From Sedimentitalea arenosa (GTDB taxonomy: Bacteria > Pseudomonadota > Alphaproteobacteria > Rhodobacterales > Rhodobacteraceae), in the NCBI RefSeq assembly GCF_016428585.1, contig NZ_JAELVR010000006.1, positions 62,001 through 126,000 on the forward strand: a DNA stretch of 64,000 nucleotides, read 5' to 3'. A program made the position numbers and the translations under genes. This document shows, one piece after another, positions 1 to 7,984 of this stretch (its first letter is position 1; every line of letters starts with the position of its first letter). The notes under the pieces are model-generated. The model was not told the origin of the DNA, searched no databases, and was given only the letters and a program-made list of their open reading frames with translations.

Positions 1-678
1 CCGCGTGATCCGGTTCATCGCGTCCTGGAACTTCGAGTCCTCCGCATCGCGCACGATTTCCTTGATCGCGGCATAAACCAGCGGCGGGCCGCTCGCCAGA
101 ACTTCCGCCAAGGCGCGTGCGCGCTCCATCAGGCGCGCGGCCGGAACGATCTCGTTCACCAGCCCCCACCGATGCGCCTCCTCCGCATCGAACCAGCGCC
201 CGGTCAGCAGCAATTCCATCGCTACATGGTAGGGAATCCGCTTGGGCAGTTTCACGCTGGCCGCGTCCGCCACCGTGCCCGACCGGATCTCGGGAAGCGC
301 GAAGGTGGCGTGATCCGCCGCCAGGATCATGTCGGCGCTCAGCGCCAGCTCCAGGCCACCGCCACAGGCAATGCCGTTGACCGCCGCGATCACCGGCTTG
401 TTCATGCCGCGCAGCTCCTGCAGGCCGCCGAAGCCTCCGACCCCGTAGTCGCCATCCACGGCATCGCCGTCCGCCGCCGCCTTCAGATCCCATCCGGGGC
501 AAAAGAATTTCTCGCCCGCCCCTGTCAGGATCGCCACCCGCAGGTCCGGGTCATCGCGAAAATCTCGAAATGCGTCGCCCATGATCCGGCTGGTCACCAG
601 GTCGATCGCGTTGGCCTTGGGCCGGTCCAGCGTCACGGTCAGGATCGCGCCGTCGCGCTCGGTTTTCACGGGTGTCAT
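1..678 (-). CDS. Carnitinyl-CoA dehydratase-like enoyl-CoA hydratase (CaiD-like), 3' end cut by window edge
   Basis: Crotonase-fold hydratase; 226 codons are visible and no stop is reached before base 1, so the C-terminus is missing. The motif 'CPGWDLKAAA' (about residues 60-69) and the oxyanion-hole stretch 'NGIACGGG' (101-108) closely resemble CaiD, which hydrates crotonobetainyl-CoA. E110 and E130 fall where crotonases carry their two catalytic glutamates. The ATG at 678 overlaps the stop of the upstream acyl-CoA synthetase gene (ATGA), so the two are translationally coupled. With the neighbouring acyl-CoA dehydrogenase and CoA ligase this makes a beta-oxidation-like pathway. The substrate is uncertain: carnitine or gamma-butyrobetaine is suggested by the CaiD resemblance, but any short enoyl-CoA is possible. 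Confidence 0.82.
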   Translation of the reverse strand, partial: MTPVKTERDGAILTVTLDRPKANAIDLVTSRIMGDAFRDFRDDPDLRVAILTGAGEKFFCPGWDLKAAADGDAVDGDYGVGGFGGLQELRGMNKPVIAAVNGIACGGGLELALSADMILAADHATFALPEIRSGTVADAASVKLPKRIPYHVAMELLLTGRWFDAEEAHRWGLVNEIVPAARLMERARALAEVLASGPPLVYAAIKEIVRDAEDSKFQDAMNRITR

Positions 679-2762
679 GCTCTGGCCTTTCGTATCAATG
701 CGTCCACCGCAACCGCCCGGTCGGGCGTGCAGATCAACGGGTTGATCTCAACTTCGCCAACAGTGTCGGCATTTGCAATCACATAGGACTGAACCGCGTC
801 GACCGCGCGGCAGATCGCGTCGATATCCGCACCCGGGCGCCCCCGGTATCCACGCAGGAGCGGCGCGCAGTTCAGTCGCGCCAGCGCCGCCCTGACCGCC
901 TCGGGGCCACTCGGCACCAGCAGCGACACGGTATCGCGCAAAAGCTCGGTCAAGACGCCGCCGGCACCCAGCGTCAACACGTAGCCATGCGCCGGATCAC
1001 GGACCACGCCCACCAGCAGCTCCGCCACCCCGTCCGTCACCATCTCCTCGATCAAAACCCGCGCGGTCCCGGCCGCCTCCGCCGCCACCGGCACCTCCTC
1101 GGGCGCAAGCCCCAGACGGACTCCGCCGCTGTCGGACTTGTGCGCCATCCCCACGCCCTTGAGCGCCAGCGGTCCCGATAGCGTCCGCGCCAGACGCAAC
1201 AGATCGTCGGCAACCGTCCCCTCGCGGCAGGCCGGCACGCAGAGCCCATGCGCCGCCAGCTCTGCCTTGGCCTCGGACTCGCTCAGCAGCGCATCCGCCG
1301 CCGCCCGTCCGGCCAACAGGACCGGCGGCTGCGGCGGCGAAACCGGGCGGGACACGGCAGAGATCGCCGCGACGGCCTCGCTCAACCCCGCCATTGGCAC
1401 CACGCCCCGCTCCAGCAGAGCCACCGCCGTCGCTTCGGGCATCAGCTCGGGCAATGTCGAAACGACGGCAATGGGTCGCCCGGTGCGCTCGCGAACCGCG
1501 ACCGCGGCCTCGGTGGCACAGGACCAGTCGCTCGCATCCGTATGGGGATAATCCACGATACTCAGGGTCAGGTCGACTTGCGGTCCGGTCATCGCCGACC
1601 AGGCCTGCGTCATCGCCTCGGTGTCGCGCCAGATATAGGTGTGGTAGTCCAGCGGGTTCGAGCGCGCGACCATCGGCCCGAGCGCCTGCGCCAGATCGGC
1701 CTCCTGCGTCTCGGTCAAGGGGGGCAGCTCCAGACCGTTCACCGCCGCCGTGTCGGCGAAAAGGCTCGCCTCGCCCCCGGAGCAGCTGATCGACGCGACC
1801 CGGCGCGACGGCAGCCTTCCGACGCAATGCAACAACTTCAACGCCTCGAGGAACTCGACCACCCCATCCACCCGGGCGATCCCCAACCGATCGAGGAAGG
1901 CCGCGGCCCCCGCGTCGCTGCCGGCGAGTGACGCCGTGTGCGACACCGTCGCCCGCTGCGCCTGTTCGGAGCGCCCCACCTTCAACGCGACCAACGGAAT
2001 GCCCCGCGCGCGTGCCACTTCGGCCAGGCTTTCCCAGCCGCGCAGGTCACCGAACCCCTCGACATGCAGCCCGATGGCCGTGATCCGACCGTCCTCCAAC
2101 AGGGCCCGCGCAAGCTCCGCCTGGCTGGTCTGGGCCATGTTGCCGCAAGTCACCATCATCGCGATGGGAACCCCGCGCCTTTGCATGGTCAGGTTGATCG
2201 CGATGTTGGACGATTGGGTCAGGATCGCGACGCCCCGCTCCAGCGGCACCATGCCGTGCTGGTCGGGCCAGATCGCCACCTGGTCGAGCGCGTTGACGAA
2301 GCCATAGCAGTTCGGCCCCAACAGCGGCATCTGGCCCGCCGCCGACACCAGCGCCGCCTGCAGCTCCGCCCCGTCGCGATCCTCCGCCACGGCCTCGGTG
2401 AAACCCGAGGCGAAGCACACCGCGCCGCCCGCGTTCAATCCCGCCAGCGCCGCCACCGCCGAGACACTGGCATGGCGGTTGATCCCGACAAAGGCCGCGT
2501 CGATCGGACCGGGCCAGTCCTCCAGCCGCCGCAGTGCCTGCTGGCCGGCGATCACCTTGCCCTCCGGATGCACCGCGAAGATCTCGCCCCGATAGCCGAT
2601 CCGCCGCGCCGCGCCCATGATCCCGGCGCACCAGGCGCCGCCCCCGATCACGGCGACCGTCCGCGCCGACAGCAACCGGGCGAACCGCCCGGCTCCGTCC
2701 CGGTCCGGCGTCCCGCCGCCGGAGGCATCGCGCATCGCGCGATCCCCACCGCCCGCCATCAT
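675..2762 (-). CDS. NDP-forming acyl-CoA synthetase (acetate--CoA ligase family)
   Basis: 695-residue single-chain ADP-forming acyl-CoA synthetase, joining an acid to CoA at the expense of ATP through a phosphohistidine. An N-terminal CoA-binding Rossmann domain starts near residue 33 ('RTVAVIGGG'), a succinyl-CoA-ligase-like middle follows with 'SHTASLAGSDAG' holding the likely phosphorylated His, and the C-terminal third is an ATP-grasp domain ('LALKGVGMAHKSD'). I chose the ATG at 2762 because it overlaps the stop of the upstream dehydrogenase (ATGA); a longer reading upstream is only a shadow of that gene. The stop overlaps the start of the hydratase gene. It presumably activates the acid that the dehydrogenase and hydratase then process; the acid is unknown. 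Confidence 0.85.
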   Translation of the reverse strand: MMAGGGDRAMRDASGGGTPDRDGAGRFARLLSARTVAVIGGGAWCAGIMGAARRIGYRGEIFAVHPEGKVIAGQQALRRLEDWPGPIDAAFVGINRHASVSAVAALAGLNAGGAVCFASGFTEAVAEDRDGAELQAALVSAAGQMPLLGPNCYGFVNALDQVAIWPDQHGMVPLERGVAILTQSSNIAINLTMQRRGVPIAMMVTCGNMAQTSQAELARALLEDGRITAIGLHVEGFGDLRGWESLAEVARARGIPLVALKVGRSEQAQRATVSHTASLAGSDAGAAAFLDRLGIARVDGVVEFLEALKLLHCVGRLPSRRVASISCSGGEASLFADTAAVNGLELPPLTETQEADLAQALGPMVARSNPLDYHTYIWRDTEAMTQAWSAMTGPQVDLTLSIVDYPHTDASDWSCATEAAVAVRERTGRPIAVVSTLPELMPEATAVALLERGVVPMAGLSEAVAAISAVSRPVSPPQPPVLLAGRAAADALLSESEAKAELAAHGLCVPACREGTVADDLLRLARTLSGPLALKGVGMAHKSDSGGVRLGLAPEEVPVAAEAAGTARVLIEEMVTDGVAELLVGVVRDPAHGYVLTLGAGGVLTELLRDTVSLLVPSGPEAVRAALARLNCAPLLRGYRGRPGADIDAICRAVDAVQSYVIANADTVGEVEINPLICTPDRAVAVDALIRKARA

Positions 2763-3919
2763 GCGCCCAGAGGCCGAAGGAGGTCGCGGCTGATGATGTG
2801 GCGCTGGATTTCGCTGGTGCCGTCCCAGATCCGCTCGACCCGCGCATCGCGCCAGAACCGCTCCAGCGGAAAGTCGTCCATCAGCCCCATGCCGCCATGG
2901 ATCTGGATCGCCGCATCCGTGACCCGCGCCAGCATCTCGGACGCGTAGAGTTTGGCCGAAGCGATTTCGCGGTTCGCGGGCAACCCCTTGTCCAGCCGGT
3001 CGGCGGCGGCCAGCGTCAGGAGGTCGGCAGCGTCGATCTCGGTGATCATGTCCGCGATCTGGAAGCTCACGCCCTGGAACTTGCCGATCTTCTGGCCGAA
3101 CTGCTCTCGCTCCGCCGCATAGCTCAGCGCATGATCGAATACCCTGCGCGCCCGCCCCACCGACATGGCGGCGACGGTGATCCGCGTGGCGTAGAGCCAG
3201 GTGTTCATTACCTCGAACCCGCCATCGACCTCGCCCAGAACCTGTGCGTCGGGCAGGCGACAATCGTCGAAGTCGAGGATCATGTTCTTGTAGCCACGGT
3301 GACTGACCGACTTGTATCCATCGCGAATGGTGAAACCCGGCGTGCCCCGGTCGACCAGGAAGGCGGTGATCCGCTTCTTGGGGCCTTTCGGGGTCTGGTC
3401 CTCGCCGGTGGCGATGAAGACGATGACGAAATCGGCATGGTCGGCGCCCGAGATGAAGTGCTTGGTGCCGTTCACGACCCAATCGCCGCCGTCGCGTCGC
3501 GCCGTGCAGCTCATCCCCCGCACGTCCGATCCGGCGCCCGGTTCGGTCATCGCCAGCGCATCCATCCGCTCGCCCCGCACCGCGGGCATCAGGTAGCGTT
3601 CGACCTGCTCGCCCTCGCAGGCCATCAGGATGTTCTGTGGCCGTCCGAAGAAATGGTTGAGCGCCATCGACCCACGCCCGAGCTCGCGCTCGACCAGCGC
3701 GAATTCCAGGTGGTTCAGCCCCGCGCAGCCGACGCTTTCGGGAAAGTTGCAGGCATAGAACCCCAACTCCAGCGTCTTGCGCTTGATCCGTTCGGCGATC
3801 TCGTCCGGCACCTCTCCGCTGCGTTCCACCATCGCCTCGTGCGGATAGATCTCCTTCTCCACGAAGCTGCGCACGGTGGAGACGATCATCTCCTGCTCTT
3901 CAGTCAACCCGTATTGCAC
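2759..3919 (-). CDS. Acyl-CoA dehydrogenase family protein
   Basis: 386-residue flavoprotein of normal family length that would introduce a 2,3 double bond into an acyl-CoA and pass electrons to ETF. 'MTEPGAGSDVRGM' is the usual FAD/substrate-loop motif and 'GGMGLMDDFPLERFWRD' the C-terminal signature. In the stretch that carries the catalytic Glu in MCAD-type enzymes ('YEGTSQIQ') this protein reads 'WDGTSEIQ', an Asp, so the base may be Asp or lie elsewhere. The start appears to be a GTG at 3919. It lies 33 bases after the aldolase-like gene and overlaps the CoA synthetase gene, so all four genes look like one operon. Confidence 0.87.
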   Translation of the reverse strand: MQYGLTEEQEMIVSTVRSFVEKEIYPHEAMVERSGEVPDEIAERIKRKTLELGFYACNFPESVGCAGLNHLEFALVERELGRGSMALNHFFGRPQNILMACEGEQVERYLMPAVRGERMDALAMTEPGAGSDVRGMSCTARRDGGDWVVNGTKHFISGADHADFVIVFIATGEDQTPKGPKKRITAFLVDRGTPGFTIRDGYKSVSHRGYKNMILDFDDCRLPDAQVLGEVDGGFEVMNTWLYATRITVAAMSVGRARRVFDHALSYAAEREQFGQKIGKFQGVSFQIADMITEIDAADLLTLAAADRLDKGLPANREIASAKLYASEMLARVTDAAIQIHGGMGLMDDFPLERFWRDARVERIWDGTSEIQRHIISRDLLRPLGA

Positions 3920-3952
3920 TGCCGTTCCGTCCCTTTTTTCCTGCCCAGCCGG

Positions 3953-4708
3953 TCAGCTGGCATAGTCCGATTTCTCGTGGTCGAGGATCGCCTTCAGCTC
4001 GGCCAGATGCCTCTCGCCCTGTTCCGGATAGTCTTCGAGTTCGCGCGCGGTCTTCTCGGCGATCTCGTCGGGCAGTACCCGCAATTCCCGGCCGGTCTGC
4101 AGCGCTCGGATATAGGTCTCGGCCGCCCGCTCGAAGAAATAGAGCCGGTTGAAGGTGTCCGCGACCGAGTCGCCGATCACCATGACGCCGTGATTGCCCA
4201 TGATCAGCACCTTCTTCTTCGGATCGGTCAGCAGCGCGGCGCAACGTTCGCCCTCTTCCTCGAAGGCCAGTCCGCCATAGCTGTCGTCGATCACGTAGCG
4301 GTTGAAGAAGGTCGCGCAGTTCTGGTCGATCGGCGGCAACCGGCTGTCCGCAAGCGAGGCCAGCACCGTGGCGTGAATCGAATGCACATGCATCGCGCAG
4401 CGTGCATGCGGGCAATGCCGGTGAATGCCGCCATGCAGCCCCCAGGCGGTCGGGTCGGGCGCATCCGGGCCCGTCAGCGCGTCCGGGTCGTTGGCGTCCA
4501 GTTCCAGCAATTCGCTGGCCTTGATCCGGCTGAAATGGACCTGGTTGCGGTTCATCAGGAACCGGGTTCCTTCCTCGTTCACGGCCAATGAGAAATGGTT
4601 CGACACGGCTTCGTGCAGGTTCAGCCGGGCGGTCCAGCGAAACGCGGCGGCCAGATCGACGCGTTCCTGCCAGTGATCCATGTTCGGGCGCAACTCGGTG
4701 ACGGGCAT
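3953..4708 (-). CDS. Class II aldolase/adducin-domain protein
   Basis: 251-residue protein of the zinc-dependent class II aldolase/adducin family. Metal-ligand histidines are visible in 'CAMHVHS' and a later 'GNHGVM'. The ATG at 4708 was chosen because an AAAGGAGGAGATC ribosome-binding site sits immediately upstream; the reading frame continues beyond it only as a shadow of the opposing regulator. It is the first gene of the minus-strand acyl-CoA operon and is divergent from a LysR regulator 99 bases away. Its reaction in this pathway is unknown: retro-aldol cleavage of a hydroxyacyl product is possible, and many members of the family are decarboxylases or epimerases instead. Confidence 0.8.
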   Translation of the reverse strand: MPVTELRPNMDHWQERVDLAAAFRWTARLNLHEAVSNHFSLAVNEEGTRFLMNRNQVHFSRIKASELLELDANDPDALTGPDAPDPTAWGLHGGIHRHCPHARCAMHVHSIHATVLASLADSRLPPIDQNCATFFNRYVIDDSYGGLAFEEEGERCAALLTDPKKKVLIMGNHGVMVIGDSVADTFNRLYFFERAAETYIRALQTGRELRVLPDEIAEKTARELEDYPEQGERHLAELKAILDHEKSDYAS

Positions 4709-4779
4709 GATCTCCTCCTTTGATCTGGCCGGACTGTGCCTGCCCGTCCGGCGCATTGCGAACGAAAAAATCGGCCCTT

Positions 4780-4802
4780 TGCCATTAGAAGGACTTATGG
4801 CA
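4780..4802. promoter_or_regulatory. Perfect inverted repeat, candidate LysR operator
   Basis: TGCCAT, 11 bases, ATGGCA: 6-bp perfect arms (4780-4785 and 4797-4802) inside the 99-base gap between the aldolase-like gene and the LysR gene, ending 5 bases before the chosen regulator ATG. The T-N11-A style spacing fits LysR-type regulator sites. Because it overlaps the regulator's leader it could mediate autorepression as well as operon control. This is inference from position and symmetry only. Confidence 0.4.
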
Positions 4803-4807
4803 GGCTG

Positions 4808-5707
4808 ATGCACATGCATGCTCCGATGCCCCCTCTCGGCTGGCTGCGCACCTTCGAGGCCGCCGCCCGCCACCTGTCCTTCACCGGGGCGGCCCGCGAT
4901 CTGAACATGACCCAGAGCGCGGTCAGCCAGCAGATCAAGTCGCTGGAATCCTTCCTTGGCCGCGCGCTGTTCCACCGCCGCCCGCGGGCGCTGGAACTGA
5001 CCGAAACCGGCATCACCTACCTGCCCGTGGTGCGCGAGGCGTTCCGCACCCTGGCACGCGGCACCCGCGCGGTGACCGGTACCGATCAGGACGTGGTGCA
5101 GGTGCAATCCAACCTCAGCTTCGCGGTCTACTGGCTCGCCCCGCGCCTGCCCCGGTTCCGCGCCAGCCATCCCGAGGTGCAGCTGAATATCTCGACCGAA
5201 CTGTGGGAGCCGCGCGACATGGCCGAGGGCGTCGATGTCGAAATCCGCTTCTCGCTGCGCCCGGCCGACACGGTGCGCGCCGAACTGCTGCACAACGACC
5301 GCTACTACCCGGTCTGCGCGCCCGGCTACCCTGTGGCGCTGTCCGACCTCGCGATGCAGCCGCTCTATGACTGCTCGAACCTCTTGTGCAACTGGTCCGC
5401 CTGGGCCGAAGACCAGGCCCTGCCCTGGCCCGACCCGCCGGTGACCTATGCCACCACCTTCACCGTTTCGCTCGCGGTGGCGCAGGCGGGCGGAGGGCTT
5501 GCCCTGGCGCATGACGCCATCGCCTCGGGCCTGATCGCGAAGGACTTGTTGGTCGCGCCGTTCTCGCACCGCGCCCCGATGCAGGAGGCCTATTACCTGA
5601 TCCTGTCGCCCCAGGCCGAGTATTCCCCCGGCACCGTCGCCTTCGCCGCCTGGCTACGGGCGGAAATGGCCGCCGATCACAACGGGCGGCTGGGCACCCA
5701 GGCATAG
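4808..5707 (+). CDS. LysR-family transcriptional regulator (GcvA-like)
   Basis: 299-residue LysR-type regulator. The N-terminal winged helix-turn-helix is clear ('FEAAARHLSFTGAARDLNMT', then 'TQSAVSQQIKSLE'), in the GcvA/AmpR style, followed by a periplasmic-binding-like effector domain. I took the ATG at 4808 ('MHMHAPMPPLGW') because upstream in-frame sequence lacks the family's usual N-terminus and would run through the probable promoter. It is divergent from the acyl-CoA catabolic operon, the classic arrangement for a LysR protein controlling its neighbour. The 3' end overlaps the convergent VOC gene by about 31 bases. The effector is unknown, probably the acid or acyl-CoA handled by the operon. 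Confidence 0.9.
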   Translation: MHMHAPMPPLGWLRTFEAAARHLSFTGAARDLNMTQSAVSQQIKSLESFLGRALFHRRPRALELTETGITYLPVVREAFRTLARGTRAVTGTDQDVVQVQSNLSFAVYWLAPRLPRFRASHPEVQLNISTELWEPRDMAEGVDVEIRFSLRPADTVRAELLHNDRYYPVCAPGYPVALSDLAMQPLYDCSNLLCNWSAWAEDQALPWPDPPVTYATTFTVSLAVAQAGGGLALAHDAIASGLIAKDLLVAPFSHRAPMQEAYYLILSPQAEYSPGTVAFAAWLRAEMAADHNGRLGTQA

Positions 5708-6096
5708 CCGTTGTCGCACAGGATATAACATTCGCGCAGACCATGCGGCTTGTCACTCGGAGCCTGAAGGACCGTTCCACCGGCGGTTTCGGCCCGCTGC
5801 GCGGCGGCGTCCGGGTCGGTGTCGTAGAGCCTGATCTCGATCCCGGCACCGCGCGGGGGCGTCTCGGGCAAGAGTCCCAGCAGCGGGTTGGAATGATAGG
5901 TGGCGTCGGAATGGATCTGGAAGACCTGCCCGCCATAGGTGACGACGGCGAAATCCGCGGAAACCTGGTGCGCGCACATCCCGAACACCGCCCCAAGAAA
6001 GGCGCATTGCGCCGGCACGTCCCGCACCAGCAGGTTCAGCCCGATTCCGCTCAGGCTCTTTCCGAACGCCTCGGCCCCTACGGTTTCGTAATCCAT
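5677..6096 (-). CDS. VOC (glyoxalase/bleomycin-resistance fold) family protein
   Basis: 139-residue protein with the paired beta-alpha-beta-beta-beta pattern of vicinal-oxygen-chelate proteins ('GIGLNLLVRDVPAQCAFLG' at the start, 'GIEIRLYDTDPDAAAQRAE' in the middle). The ATG at 6096 ('MDYETVGAEAFGK') is chosen; further upstream the frame is Cys/Arg-rich and implausible. It is convergent with the LysR gene and 89 bases from the divergent adenine deaminase gene. No specific substrate can be assigned. Members include glyoxalases, extradiol dioxygenases and antibiotic-binding proteins, and the short length suggests a dimeric binding or lyase protein. Confidence 0.7.
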   Translation of the reverse strand: MDYETVGAEAFGKSLSGIGLNLLVRDVPAQCAFLGAVFGMCAHQVSADFAVVTYGGQVFQIHSDATYHSNPLLGLLPETPPRGAGIEIRLYDTDPDAAAQRAETAGGTVLQAPSDKPHGLRECYILCDNGYAWVPSRPL

Positions 6097-6185
6097 GTCG
6101 GCAGCTTCCGGGAAATCTCCGCCCCTGGCAAGTCCGCGCGCGCGGCAGGGGTTGCACCCGCCCCGCCATTCAGGACAATTGGACC

Positions 6186-7982
6186 ATGACGCAGACCTCA
6201 TTTCCCAGCTGGCCCGACGTGGCCGCCGACCTGATCGCCACCGCCGCCGGCCGTGCGCCCGCCGACACCGTCATCCGCGGCGGCAAATGGGTCAACGTGC
6301 ACAGCCGCGAGGTTCTGGACGGGCATGACATCGCCATCACCGCCGGCCGCATCGCCTGCGTGGTGCCCGATGCCACCTATTGCACCGGGCCGGACACGCA
6401 GGTGATCGAGGCCAACGGGCGCTACATGATCCCCGGTCTGTGTGACGCGCATATGCATATCGAAAGCGGCATGCTGACCCCGGCGGAATTCGCCCGCGCG
6501 GTCACCCCGCACGGCACCACCAGCATGTTCACCGACCCGCACGAAATCGCCAACGTGCTGGGGCTTGCCGGCGTGCGGATGATGCATGACGAGGCGCTGA
6601 TGCAGCCGGTCAACATCTTCACCCAGATGCCCTCCTGCGCGCCCTCTGCCCCGGGGCTGGAAACCACCGGCCACGAGATCACGCCCGACGACGTGGCCGA
6701 AGCGATGACCTGGCCCGGCATCATCGGGCTGGGCGAGATGATGAACTTTCCCGGCGTCGCGGCAGCCGACCCCAAGATGCTGGCCGAAATCGCGGCGACG
6801 CAGGCGGCGGGCAAGACCGTCGGCGGCCACTACGCCAGCCCCGATCTCGGCCCCGCCTTCGCCGCCTATGTTGCGGGCGGGCCGGCGGACGATCACGAAG
6901 GCACCGGCGAGGCCGACGCCATCGCCCGCGTGCGGCAAGGCATGCGCGCGATGATGCGGCTTGGCAGCGCGTGGTATGACGTGGAAAAGCAGATCACCGC
7001 GATCACCGAAAAGGGGCTGGACCCGCGCAACTTCATCCTCTGCACGGACGATTGCCATTCCGGCACACTGGTCAATGACGGCCATATGAACCGGGTGCTG
7101 CGTCACGCCATCGCCTGCGGTTGCGACCCGCTTGTGGCGTTGCAAATGGCCACGATCAACACCGCCACCCATTTCGGGCTGGAGCGCGAGATCGGTTCGC
7201 TCGCCCCGGGGCGGCGGGCGGACGTGATCCTGACCTCCGACCTCGTGACCCTGCCGATCGAGCTGGTAATCGCGCGCGGACGGATCGTGGCCGAAAATGG
7301 CGTCAGTCTCGCCGAGTTCCCGCACTACGACTGGCCCGACACCGCGCGCAACACCGTCCACCTGGGCCACGCGCTGACGCCTGATGATTTCGAGATCAAG
7401 GCCCCCGACGGCGCCAACACCGCCCGCGCCAACATCATCGGCGTGGTCGAGAACCAGGCCCCGACCAAGGCGCTCAAGGCCGATCTGCCGGTGCGTGACG
7501 GTCTGGTCGATGGCACCGGCGACATCTGCCAGATCGCGCTGGTGGAACGCCACCGCGCCACCGGTGGCGTCACGAACGCCTTCGTGTCGGGCTTTGGTTA
7601 CCAGGGCAGGATGGCGATGGCCTCGACCGTCGCCCATGACAGTCACCACATGATCGTCGTGGGCACCGACCGCGCGCAGATGGCGCTTGCGGCGAACCGG
7701 CTGGCCGAGGTCGGCGGCGGCATCACGATCTTCCGCGACGGGCAGGAACTGGCCCTGGTCGAACTGCCCATCGCCGGGCTGATGTCGGATTCCCCCGCGT
7801 CCGACGTGGCTCAGGCTGCCGAGCGGATGATGCAGGCGATGCGGGACTGCGGCTGCAGCCTCAACAACGCCTACATGCAGCATTCGCTGCTGGCGCTGGT
7901 GGTGATCCCCGAATTGCGGATCTCGGACAAGGGGCTGGTCGACGTGCGCAGCTTTGAACCGATCCCGGTGCTGGAGTCCTGA
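6186..7982 (+). CDS. ade: Adenine deaminase
   Basis: 598-residue amidohydrolase-fold enzyme converting adenine to hypoxanthine and ammonia. The metal-binding motif 'CDAHMHIESGM' (His89 and His91), 'FTDPHEIANVLG' and 'CTDDCHSGTLV' are diagnostic of the Ade family, and the length is typical. It is followed after two bases by AMP nucleosidase, whose product adenine is its substrate, so the pair forms a purine salvage/catabolism unit: AMP to adenine to hypoxanthine. The ATG at 6186 gives 'MTQTSFPSWP' and no better start is seen. Some Ade-like amidohydrolases act on other bases, but the neighbouring gene supports adenine. Confidence 0.93.
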   Translation: MTQTSFPSWPDVAADLIATAAGRAPADTVIRGGKWVNVHSREVLDGHDIAITAGRIACVVPDATYCTGPDTQVIEANGRYMIPGLCDAHMHIESGMLTPAEFARAVTPHGTTSMFTDPHEIANVLGLAGVRMMHDEALMQPVNIFTQMPSCAPSAPGLETTGHEITPDDVAEAMTWPGIIGLGEMMNFPGVAAADPKMLAEIAATQAAGKTVGGHYASPDLGPAFAAYVAGGPADDHEGTGEADAIARVRQGMRAMMRLGSAWYDVEKQITAITEKGLDPRNFILCTDDCHSGTLVNDGHMNRVLRHAIACGCDPLVALQMATINTATHFGLEREIGSLAPGRRADVILTSDLVTLPIELVIARGRIVAENGVSLAEFPHYDWPDTARNTVHLGHALTPDDFEIKAPDGANTARANIIGVVENQAPTKALKADLPVRDGLVDGTGDICQIALVERHRATGGVTNAFVSGFGYQGRMAMASTVAHDSHHMIVVGTDRAQMALAANRLAEVGGGITIFRDGQELALVELPIAGLMSDSPASDVAQAAERMMQAMRDCGCSLNNAYMQHSLLALVVIPELRISDKGLVDVRSFEPIPVLES

Positions 7983-7984
7983 AA

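Noticed and set aside
675-3482. 935-residue reading of the acyl-CoA synthetase
   Set aside because: The first 240 codons are a shadow of the acyl-CoA dehydrogenase; the real start is the ATG at 2762.
3953-5569. 538-residue reading of the aldolase-like gene
   Set aside because: The upstream half is antisense to the LysR gene; a strong ribosome-binding site fixes the start at 4708.
6198-7883. 561-residue minus-strand frame inside the adenine deaminase gene
   Set aside because: Shadow of ade; composition dominated by His, Gly and Arg with no motif.
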